6,834 nt of DNA from Armatimonadota bacterium (GTDB lineage: Bacteria > Armatimonadota > Zipacnadia > Zipacnadales > FEN-943). Of this stretch, positions 1 to 5,056 are shown one piece after another. The position numbers were made by a program, and so were the translations under genes. The notes under the pieces are model-generated. The model did no database searches. It was given only the letters and a program-made list of their open reading frames with translations, and was not told the DNA's origin. Within the stretch, counting starts at the first letter, position 1; each line of letters begins with the position of its first letter. Where the stretch lies: NCBI GenBank assembly GCA_026419655.1, contig JANZZA010000140.1, positions 1 to 6,834 on the forward strand, written 5' to 3'.

Positions 1-523
1 GGACGTATTCCGTGCCAAGCATGGGCAGCACGCCGAAGTCCAGGCCAATCATCAACTCCCCCAGGCCCCGATAGCCCAGCTTCAACGGCGGCGCAGTATA
101 GAAAAACAACGTAACGACGCCCAAAATGCCAAGGCCGAGAACAGCCCAGCCGCGCACAGCCGAGAGATACAGCCCGATGACCGAGCCGGCCGCCAGACAG
201 AAAAGCCCTGCGAAAAGCACCTCTTCTGGCAGCAGCAGCCCCCGCTGGATAAACCGCGCGCCTCCGGTGAAGGGAGCCACGAACATGGTGTTGACCTCAT
301 CGGCGCCGCTGAGGTGGTCGAAATAATCGTTCAGAAGATTGGCAGCCGCATGCAGCAAAACCAGCCCCAGCCCTGTAGCCAGCCACAGACCCAGGGGACA
401 TGTGCCATCCCGCCAGCGCACGTAAGCGCCAGCTACGGCCACAGGAACCACCGAGGCCGTGAAAAAGGCAGGACGAGATGCCAGAAAGTATGTCTGCACC
501 TTACCCAACATAGCACTGCTCAT
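1..523 (-). CDS. UbiA-family prenyltransferase, MenA-like (3' end cut by window edge)
   Basis: Integral membrane prenyltransferase; the closest family is 1,4-dihydroxy-2-naphthoate polyprenyltransferase (MenA), which attaches the isoprenoid tail in menaquinone synthesis. 174 residues are visible, about 60% of a usual ~290-aa protein; the C-terminal part, with the second Asp-rich motif, lies off the left edge. The first Asp-rich motif is at residues 62-75, with N65, D66, D69 and D75 (NDYFDHLSGAD) for Mg-diphosphate binding. It is followed by a MenA-like TGGAR...RGLL stretch (86-97) and YRGLGE (151-156) with a following FGVLPMLGT. Hydrophobic segments fall at about 20-35, 44-62, 102-120 and 125-142. 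I chose the ATG at 523; a second ATG at 511 is possible, and neither has a clear Shine-Dalgarno. It is transcribed away from the kdsC-like gene. UbiA family is near certain; the MenA substrate is likely, but other quinone or lipid prenyltransferases are possible. Confidence 0.85.
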   Translation of the reverse strand, partial: MSSAMLGKVQTYFLASRPAFFTASVVPVAVAGAYVRWRDGTCPLGLWLATGLGLVLLHAAANLLNDYFDHLSGADEVNTMFVAPFTGGARFIQRGLLLPEEVLFAGLFCLAAGSVIGLYLSAVRGWAVLGLGILGVVTLFFYTAPPLKLGYRGLGELMIGLDFGVLPMLGTEYV

Positions 524-627
524 TTTAACACGCGCTGCTGGCGGCAGACGACCGAGCCACACGTGGGACAAAAGTTACGAGAAGTTTCGCCTGCCGCCCT
601 GAGCCACCCAGCGCCCCGGGAAAGCGT

Positions 628-684
628 CTCTGGGGGACACCCTTTGAAAAGGGTTCTCCCCCAGCCCCTTTCCCAAACTTTGTC
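628..684. repeat. ~57-bp interspersed repeat, copy 1
   Basis: It contains ACCCTTTGAAAAGGGTT, a 6-bp stem (ACCCTT/AAGGGT) closed by TGAA, flanked by GGGGG and CCCCC that can extend the hairpin through an internal loop. A C-rich stretch and TTCCCAAACTTT follow. Copy 2 at 957-1013 matches it over the whole length, with a few substitutions and one extra base here (GACACCC against GAACCC). No coding role is apparent. It resembles short hairpin-forming intergenic repeats found in many copies in some bacterial genomes; copy number elsewhere cannot be seen. Confidence 0.75.
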
Positions 685-690
685 CGCTGT

Positions 691-808
691 GGGCCGGCCG
701 GATTTTCGGGCGCGAGCGCACGTACTGACACGCCCGCAATACGCTGGCGGACTTGCTGCTGCGCGCGTCAGCCCGGAGAGCTTGCAGCGCTCCCGAAAAT
801 CCGGCCCA
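691..808. repeat. ~118-bp interrupted palindrome
   Basis: The outer arms are a perfect 15-bp inverted repeat, GGCCGGATTTTCGGG at 696-710 and its reverse complement at 792-806, extended by GGGCC-type flanks. Nested inside are AGCGC (715-719) with GCGCT (787-791), and CTGACACGC (725-733) with GCGCGTCAG (763-771, 8 of 9 pairs). The whole can fold into one long bulged hairpin. It could be a structured RNA, a cruciform or a miniature mobile element; its ends do not match the GACTGTTGCAAAA family found later in the window. Confidence 0.6.
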
Positions 809-907
809 CCCAAGGACACGGCCCCCACAGTCATCACCCAGCCTGATCCCCACATGCCCGGTGGCTGCGCGTCTCCGCCAGGGAGCATGAGCATTTACGG
901 GGAGGGG

Positions 908-953
908 GGCAGGGGGAACCCCGCTTTTTGCCCAAAGGGGGGTTCCCCCTGCC
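908..953. repeat. Perfect 15-bp-stem hairpin
   Basis: GGCAGGGGGAACCCC at 908-922 is the exact reverse complement of 939-953, around a 16-nt spacer in which CTTT and AAAG can pair further. A T-tail is lacking on the plus strand, and there is no obvious U-run on the minus strand, so it is not a typical intrinsic terminator. It lies just upstream of the second ~57-bp repeat and shares its GGGGGAACCC core, so it may belong to the same repeat complex. Confidence 0.7.
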
Positions 954-956
954 TGT

Positions 957-1013
957 TTCTGGGGGAACCCTTTGAAAAGGGTTGTCCCCGAGACCCCATT
1001 CCCAAACTTTTTC
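957..1013. repeat. ~57-bp interspersed repeat, copy 2
   Basis: This is the same repeat and orientation as 628-684: TTCTGGGGGAACCCTTTG, then AAAAGGGTT, a C-rich stretch and TTCCCAAACTTT. The core hairpin is AACCCTT/AAGGGTT with a TGAA loop. The two copies lie about 330 bp apart and bracket the long palindrome and the perfect hairpin. Confidence 0.75.
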
Positions 1014-1151
1014 GTCCTGCTTCCACCTCACACGCCTCAAGGGCTTCTGACGGCGCAGCACAGTCCTAGCCGGATGCACATCACCAGCACTGTAAGCTAC
1101 ACTACAGACAACTTCCGGCACACTCTGAGCTAATGGGGGCTTGGTCTTACA

Positions 1152-1646
1152 ATGAACTGGGCTGCGGTAAAGGTCGTATTCTGCGACGTAGACGGCGTGA
1201 TGACTGACGGCGGGATTTACTTTGGCCCCGAGGGGCAACTGTTCAAGCGATTCAACATTCACGACGGCTACGGTATGCGCAAGCTGGTCGAGGCCGGCGT
1301 CAAGGTCATCGTCATCAGCGCCGACGACAATGAAATCGTCCCTGCCCGCGCCAGCCGACTCAAGCTAAGCGAAGTACACATGGCAATCAAAGACAAGGCT
1401 GCCCTGGTGCGCCAGATTCTCGCCCGTGACGGCCTTGCGCGCGAGGAGGCAGTTTTTATAGGCGACGACGAGATAGACGTGCCAGCGATGAGGGAAGTTG
1501 GGATACCTGTGGCCGTGGCCAGTGCCCATCCCTCGGCCAAGGCTGCCGCCGTCTACATCACCGAAAGACCCGGCGGCCACGGCGCCGTGCGGGAAGTGTG
1601 TGACCTCATCCTTGCCGCGCTCACGCCCAATGGCTCTGCCGGATGA
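1152..1646 (+). CDS. kdsC: KdsC-like HAD phosphatase (3-deoxy-D-manno-octulosonate 8-phosphate phosphatase family)
   Basis: Cytoplasmic Mg-dependent phosphatase of the HAD superfamily, KdsC/YrbI type; family members convert Kdo-8-phosphate to Kdo for lipopolysaccharide, or act on related nonulosonate 9-phosphates. At 164 aa it fits the cap-less family size (about 160-190). Visible motifs are nucleophile loop DVDGVMTDGG (D12 and D14), FNIHDGYGM (34-42), motif II Ser in VISADD (S56), motif III Lys in IKDK (K80/K82), motif IV GDDEIDVPAM (D105, D106, D109), and the C-terminal GGHGAVREVC (141-150) typical of the family. One oddity is that the usual TGR/SGR after motif II reads SADD, with no Arg, which may change phosphosugar selectivity. 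The ATG at 1152 has only a weak, distant purine run (GGGGG at 1135-1139). No other sugar-acid gene is adjacent. Family assignment is strong; Kdo-8-P as the substrate is likely, not shown. Confidence 0.88.
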   Translation: MNWAAVKVVFCDVDGVMTDGGIYFGPEGQLFKRFNIHDGYGMRKLVEAGVKVIVISADDNEIVPARASRLKLSEVHMAIKDKAALVRQILARDGLAREEAVFIGDDEIDVPAMREVGIPVAVASAHPSAKAAAVYITERPGGHGAVREVCDLILAALTPNGSAG

Positions 1647-1778
1647 CCACTACTCGCACCGCAGGCCCGGACACGCAGACGCGAGACAACTCTTATCAGG
1701 CCTGTGGCAGCAGTCTGGGGATTCGCCTCCGGTCAGTGGAGCAAACTCCACAACAGCACGCTGAACAACTTCTTAGGT
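1647..1778. other. Spacer after the kdsC-like gene
   Basis: There is no gene and no clear T-tailed terminator. A sequence resembling a degenerate element pair is present (CTGTGGCAGCAG near 1703 and CCACAACAGCACG near 1748-1760), recalling the GACTGTTGCAAAA ends that follow, but it is too diverged to call. CTTAGG at 1772-1777 recurs as CTTAGG at 1898-1903, just outside the first clear element, and may be a target-site duplication. Confidence 0.4.
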
Positions 1779-1895
1779 GACTGTTGCAAAACCTTCTTTT
1801 AACGAGTGATTCGCTTCCGCCCAGTATAAGTTGCCGCCACAAGTCTATGTCGTTCGCGGGCTGCCAGCCACGCCAAGGTGAGTTTTGCAACAGTC
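1779..1895. mobile_element. ~117-bp terminal-inverted-repeat element A (MITE-like)
   Basis: The ends are perfect 14-bp inverted repeats, GACTGTTGCAAAAC at 1779-1792 and GTTTTGCAACAGTC at 1882-1895. The similarity extends further inwards, imperfectly, with CTTC and CACCTT. CTTAGG lies one base outside the left end and two bases outside the right end, compatible with a short target duplication. The interior has no open frame of note. The size, ends and repeated occurrence fit a non-autonomous miniature element; the ends resemble CTGTTGCAAA-type termini of some insertion sequences such as the IS6 family, but no transposase is present to prove parentage. Confidence 0.75.
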
Positions 1896-1916
1896 TCCTT
1901 AGGAAAGCTCTGTGAT

Positions 1917-2033
1917 GACTGTTGCAGAACCCTCATTTCAGGAGCGATTCTCGCCCACGGAGTGTAGCTCGCAGATGCTTAGCCGGGCCGCGCACGGGCT
2001 GGCAGCTATACTGAGACAAGTTTTGCCACAGCC
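1917..2033. mobile_element. ~117-bp element B, diverged copy
   Basis: It begins GACTGTTGCAGAAC and ends GTTTTGCCACAGCC, so the terminal repeats are imperfect. The length equals that of element A. Internal similarity to A includes the early AACC-TC-TTT and GATTC words (about 1928-1950) and a late CGGGCTGGCAGC against CGGGCTGCCAGC in A, supporting common descent rather than shared ends only. It starts 21 bp after A ends. The right boundary is uncertain because another end-like ACAACAGT lies at 2061-2068. Confidence 0.6.
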
Positions 2034-2042
2034 ACCCCGAAG

Positions 2043-2141
2043 AAGCCAACACCAGCTTCTACAACAGTTCCCTTTGGGACTGTGGCAAAAGTGCGTGTCT
2101 GGTTATCCTGGGTAGACTGTTGCAAAAGCTGGTGTTGGCTT
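2043..2141. repeat. 16-bp perfect inverted repeat made by opposed element ends
   Basis: AAGCCAACACCAGCTT at 2043-2058 is the exact reverse complement of 2126-2141, the left end of element C. The match continues outwards as ACAACAGT (2061-2068) against ACTGTTGC. So the region between B and C holds an extra element end in opposite orientation, followed by a further direct end-like GACTGTGGCAAAAG at 2078-2091. This looks like nested or rearranged insertions; a transcript could fold into a long hairpin here. Confidence 0.65.
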
Positions 2142-2232
2142 ACCCAGAGTGAGGAAAAGGTACAACGCTGTACGCCTGACCTTCTACCTGCGGGCGCGCC
2201 TACGGGCCGCGGGCGGGACTATTCCGACAGTC
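2115..2232. mobile_element. ~118-bp element C
   Basis: The left end is GACTGTTGCAAAAGCTGG at 2115; the right end is degenerate (CGACAGTCTC around 2225-2234). Its left half aligns closely with element D: GTTGCAAAAGCTG, then GT-GGCTT, a GAGGAAA word and GTACAACG occur in the same order and spacing, so C and D are sister copies in direct orientation. Eight bases separate them. No coding capacity is seen. Confidence 0.65.
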
Positions 2233-2240
2233 TCAATGGA

Positions 2241-2357
2241 GAACGTTGCAAAAGCTGCTGTCGGCTTGCCTGGACCGAGGAAAGTGTACAACGTTTTATA
2301 ACTGTCCTTTCCCCGCGATTTCCTCTGGCGCCGGGGAAAGCAACTTTTGCAACAGTC
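2241..2357. mobile_element. ~117-bp element D, abutting the permease 3' end
   Basis: The left end GAACGTTGCAAAAG and right end CTTTTGCAACAGTC form an inverted repeat that extends outwards to GGAGA/TCTCC. Inside, CTTTCCCC (2307-2314) pairs with GGGGAAAG (2333-2340) around a GC-rich centre. The element ends nine bases beyond the stop codon of the minus-strand permease, so it would form the 3' untranslated region of that transcript and could shape its termination. It is homologous to element C. Confidence 0.7.
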
Positions 2358-2366
2358 TCCTTGAAA

Positions 2367-3488
2367 CTATTTGGCAGCCTCGGCTGCCGTGCCGTCCATT
2401 TTGCATGGGCACAGATACTGGCCGATCTCGGATGCGAAGAGCATGGCTGCCCCTGTCGCCAGGACCATCATGACCATCAAGTACAGCACGGTTTTTTTCC
2501 AGCCAATGTATCGGGAGAGAGCTATGGCTCCAGGCAAGCTCAGGCCGCTACCCGTGTACAGGATTGCCATAGCCGGCCCGGTAGCCATGCCGAGCTTGAG
2601 AAAGGCTTTGGTGAATGCTACCTCCGACAGGATTGGAAAGTACATCAACGTGCCAAAGGCGGCGGCCGAGGCGATGTACCTGGGACTGTTGCCGCCTACG
2701 AGCCGGTAAACGTATTTGATGTCAATGTATGCCGCTAGAGCACCTATGAGCAGGATTACAGGCACCAGAATGGGTATGACGGTCTTGGCAAAGCTCCAGG
2801 TCTCAGCGCCCCACTCGCGCACCCGCTCAGCGTCAGTGAGTTTGAGGGCCGCAAGGACAGCGCCGCCGAAAGCCGCCACCATGCCCGGTGCCTGGTAATA
2901 CCACGGCATATGCAAGGCTCCGACGATGACTGCCGCGAGCAGGAAAGCCAAAACCACGAGAGCATGACGCAACTGGACCTGGTCCAGCTCCTCCGTGCCC
3001 CCGTTGGTCTGAGTAGCTACAATTTCTGCCGTAAGTTCTGCCGCCCGCCGGCGTTCTTCCCTGGCGTACAGCCGCGCCATGATGATGCCGGCGAGTATTC
3101 CCAGCAGCGGGGTGCCGATTGCTCGCCAAGTGCCCATGCCCCAGCCGATGACCTGAAAAGTGAAGATTATTGCCACCACATTGATGGCCGGCCCTGCATA
3201 GAGAAACGTCACCGCCGGCCCCAGGCCCGCGCCGTGGCGGTAGATGCTTACAAACAGCGGCACCACATTGCACGAACAGACCGACAAAACCACCCCAGAT
3301 ATGGCTGAGACAAGATATGCCCAAATGCGTTTGGCGCCAGGGCCCAGGTACTTGAGCACCGCCTGGCGCGGGACGAAAGCCGATATTGCCCCCGCCAGCA
3401 CAAAAGCTGGCAGCACCGTCGTCAGAACTCGCGGCGTGAAAATGCAGCAGCGGAATACGTCAACTATCGCCAGTAGCTTGCTGTCCAT
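2367..3488 (-). CDS. ArsP/DUF318-family membrane permease
   Basis: Polytopic inner-membrane permease of the DUF318/ArsP family (PF03773); characterised members export trivalent organoarsenicals, and others are linked to Cu/Zn or other metal efflux. 373 aa, about 8-10 helices in two homologous halves. The first half carries the family signature at 69-105: SVCSCNVVP, then RHGAGLGPAVTFLYAGPAINV, with C71 and C73 in the membrane. The second half repeats the pattern at 283-321 (YFPILSEV...LKLGMATGPAMAILYTGSGLSLP) without cysteines. A hydrophilic, charged loop at about 140-172 joins them. Extra cysteines are C14-C15 and a C-terminal CPC at 360-362, possible metal ligands. The ATG at 3488 has a strong Shine-Dalgarno (AGGAAGGA, plus-strand 3496-3503) seven bases upstream. 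It is divergent from the cysteine-rich binding protein and convergent with the kdsC-like gene. No ArsR regulator or small CGPC redox partner is nearby. Family is firm; the substrate is not known. Confidence 0.9.
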   Translation of the reverse strand: MDSKLLAIVDVFRCCIFTPRVLTTVLPAFVLAGAISAFVPRQAVLKYLGPGAKRIWAYLVSAISGVVLSVCSCNVVPLFVSIYRHGAGLGPAVTFLYAGPAINVVAIIFTFQVIGWGMGTWRAIGTPLLGILAGIIMARLYAREERRRAAELTAEIVATQTNGGTEELDQVQLRHALVVLAFLLAAVIVGALHMPWYYQAPGMVAAFGGAVLAALKLTDAERVREWGAETWSFAKTVIPILVPVILLIGALAAYIDIKYVYRLVGGNSPRYIASAAAFGTLMYFPILSEVAFTKAFLKLGMATGPAMAILYTGSGLSLPGAIALSRYIGWKKTVLYLMVMMVLATGAAMLFASEIGQYLCPCKMDGTAAEAAK

Positions 3489-3986
3489 GAACTGGTCCTT
3501 CCTGCAGGCGCTCTCTCACGTCCCGCCGGCGCCCATCACCAGAAGAGCTTGGGTAGCAGGCGGCACTTGAGCGCATCGCCCCCTACCCAGCCTGCCATGG
3601 GGCTGCAAAATTGCGGGCGACCACGATCCAGTGGTTCCTGTTCCGTCCTCGTCATGACCTGTCGCGGCCGGCGTCGCCGCCAGGCCCGCCGTGCCGCATT
3701 GCAATCTGCCCCTCGCCGGACCTGCTGCGCGCTCTGTTGCATGGCTAAAACGCGGTGGGATAGTTCCCCGGTTCCACGTCCCCAGCCACAAGTGTATACT
3801 TCCTGCGGTGAGAAAATCGTAAAGGCGTTGCGCAAGGCGGGCAGGCTGTACACGGGAACCAGGCGCTAGGCCCCAGGCGTTTCCTGTGTGCATGTTCCTG
3901 CGAGCGTCACAGAAGTGTGGGAGCGGTGGACTTCCTGCCTGGCTAGACGCAGGAACCAGTGACGACAAGGCCGAGGGGAGTAAGCT
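3489..3986. other. 498-bp divergent spacer between permease and binding protein
   Basis: I find no gene I can support. Open frames on both strands (for instance 3549-3869 plus and 3516-3968 minus) have biased, Arg/Pro/Ala-rich translations, no family signature and no ribosome binding site. The spacer must carry start signals for both flanking genes, but no clear -35/-10 pair or operator could be fixed by eye. Possible leader hairpins just before the binding protein are listed separately. Confidence 0.5.
3894..3964 (+). promoter_or_regulatory. Possible leader with alternative hairpins upstream of the binding-protein gene
   Basis: GTTCCTGCG at 3894-3902 is the exact reverse complement of CGCAGGAAC at 3948-3956. 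CGTCAC at 3905-3910 is the exact reverse complement of GTGACG at 3959-3964. The two pairings interleave and so cannot both form as a simple nested stem, which is the geometry of an attenuator-like switch. The ribosome binding site (GGGGAG, about 3974-3979) follows closely. The stems are short and no known riboswitch class was recognised, so this could be chance. Confidence 0.25.
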
Positions 3987-4967
3987 ATGAAAAAGGGAAA
4001 GTTTGCGATCGGAGCCGTCCTAGGGCTGGCCGTCATGCTGACTGCGCTTTTCACGTGGGGGTGTGGCAAGAAGATTTCACCCGCGGAAGGCACTTCAGGC
4101 GTGCCCGGTGTTACGCCAGCCCGGCCGCCGATGACTGGGCCGGGCGCGGCGACTGCACCCGGCCAGGAGACGGTCTTGGAAGTATTTGTGCCGTGCGCCT
4201 TTGGGCCAGCCAGCAGCAAGATTGCTAAGCTCTTTGAAGCCGCGAATCCTGGTGTTCGTCTCAATCGGGTCGTCGAGAACGTCAGCGTCCTTGCTCCCAA
4301 AATAGCTGCCGGCGCCAAGCCAGACCTTTTCCTGTGTAACGGCGACCGCGAGGTTATGGCGCTGGAGGAAAAAGGCCTGGTAGCCGAAAAGCGAGACTTC
4401 TGCTTCACCAGCCTCGTGCTCATTGTTCCCAAGGCGAATCCCGCAGGCGTTAAGTCCATCAGAGACCTGACCAAGCCTTCCGTGAAGACAATTGCAATCG
4501 GCAGCCCTGAGACCTCTGTGGGCTACTACGCTGAGGAAGTCCTCAAGCAGGCTGGGGTCTGGGACCAGGTGCAGAAAAAGCTGGTGCGGCCAAAGTTCCC
4601 CGTTGAATTAATGAAACTGGCCGCCCAGGGAAAGGTTCAGGCTTCCATCGCTTACGGGACGTGCTTCAAGTCCGAGGAAGGCGAGCACAAACAGCAGGCC
4701 GCCAAGCTGAAGCTAATTGCCGATTTCAAGGCGGACTACTGCCAGACTGTTGCCTGCCAGGCCATGGTCGTGAAGGGCTGCAAGCACCCGGAGTTGGCCA
4801 GCAAGCTTGCGGAGTTTCTTACCACACCCGAGTGTCAGGCCATCTTCGCAAAGGCTGGCTTTATGACCCTCGACGAGACCAAGTGCTACGAGGTGCCCGG
4901 CGAGAAGGCCGGTAGTGCAGCAGGTGCCGGGAAGACACCCGCGACGCCAGCTAAGGGCGGCCCATAA
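3987..4967 (+). CDS. ModA-like periplasmic substrate-binding protein, cysteine-rich, probable lipoprotein
   Basis: Solute-binding protein of the ModA/type 2 periplasmic fold; classical members bind molybdate or tungstate for an ABC importer. 326 aa. Residues 1-26 are a signal peptide ending TWGC, a slightly atypical lipobox with C26 as the lipidated residue. Residues 30-60 are a Pro/Gly/Thr-rich linker, 62-300 the binding fold, and 303-326 an Ala/Gly/Pro tail. ModA landmarks are LEVFVPCAFGPA (64-75), FEAANPGV (83-90), KIAAGAKPDLFLCNGD (105-120), IGSPETSVGYYAEEVL (171-186) and YGTCF (223-227). Cysteines at 70, 117, 139, 226, 252, 257, 265, 283 and 300 are unusual: C117 stands where ModA has Ser in DLFISAD, C226 where it has Asp in YGSDA, and C70 next to the first ligand Ser. 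This hints at a thiol-reactive ligand rather than plain molybdate. GGGGAG precedes the ATG by seven bases. No ABC permease or ATPase adjoins. A terminator follows. Confidence 0.85.
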   Translation: MKKGKFAIGAVLGLAVMLTALFTWGCGKKISPAEGTSGVPGVTPARPPMTGPGAATAPGQETVLEVFVPCAFGPASSKIAKLFEAANPGVRLNRVVENVSVLAPKIAAGAKPDLFLCNGDREVMALEEKGLVAEKRDFCFTSLVLIVPKANPAGVKSIRDLTKPSVKTIAIGSPETSVGYYAEEVLKQAGVWDQVQKKLVRPKFPVELMKLAAQGKVQASIAYGTCFKSEEGEHKQQAAKLKLIADFKADYCQTVACQAMVVKGCKHPELASKLAEFLTTPECQAIFAKAGFMTLDETKCYEVPGEKAGSAAGAGKTPATPAKGGP

Positions 4968-4994
4968 TACCTCTCCCTCCCCACCGTGCAACAG

Positions 4995-5030
4995 AGCGCC
5001 CCGCCCGGCCAGCGGGCGGGGCGCTTTTCT
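4995..5030 (+). terminator. Strong intrinsic terminator after the binding-protein gene
   Basis: AGCGCCCCGCCCG at 4995-5007 pairs perfectly with CGGGCGGGGCGCT at 5013-5025 (13 bp, almost all G-C), with a five-base loop GCCAG. TTTTCT follows. It sits 28 bases after the stop codon, so the binding-protein gene is probably monocistronic and separate from the downstream operon. Confidence 0.92.
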
Positions 5031-5056
5031 ATCAACGCAACTGGCCTATACCGGGG

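Larger units (their letters stand above)
524..1151. other. 628-bp repeat-rich spacer between divergent genes
   Basis: I see no credible gene here. Open frames on both strands run through hairpins and repeats and show no family signature. The spacer holds two copies of a ~57-bp repeat, one perfect 15-bp-stem hairpin and one long interrupted palindrome, each listed separately. Both flanking genes start from this spacer, so their promoters should lie here, but no convincing -35/-10 pair could be picked by eye. Confidence 0.6.

Noticed and set aside
314..1069. 251-aa open frame on the plus strand
   Set aside because: It overlaps the UbiA-family gene antisense and then runs through hairpins and interspersed repeats; there is no domain signature and its composition is not protein-like.
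834..1262. 142-aa open frame on the minus strand
   Set aside because: It overlaps the start of the kdsC-like gene antisense and its middle is the translated ~57-bp repeat.
1779..1895. Direct assignment of the elements to the IS6 family
   Set aside because: Only the CTGTTGCAAA word matches remembered IS6-type ends; there is no transposase, and the target duplication is not the expected 8 bp.
1779..2357. Integron-like attC array
   Set aside because: The ends have GTTGC on the left and GCAAC on the right, the reverse of the R''(RYYYAAC)...R'(GTTRRRY) layout, and there are no cassette genes or integrase.
1779..2357. CRISPR array
   Set aside because: Units are ~117 bp with diverged interiors and unequal gaps (21, 81 and 8 bp), not short identical repeats with uniform spacers.
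2082..2738. 218-aa open frame on the plus strand across elements C and D
   Set aside because: It reads through the inverted-repeat elements and then antisense through the permease 3' end; no family features.
3549..3869. 106-aa plus-strand frame, with a possible internal ATG at 3741 giving about 42 aa
   Set aside because: No ribosome binding site and no recognisable features; the Arg/Pro-rich start looks like read-through of GC-rich non-coding DNA.
3516..3968. 150-aa minus-strand frame in the divergent spacer
   Set aside because: Low-complexity Ala/Gly/Pro/Arg-rich translation without a start signal. An ArsR-type regulator was looked for here and not found.
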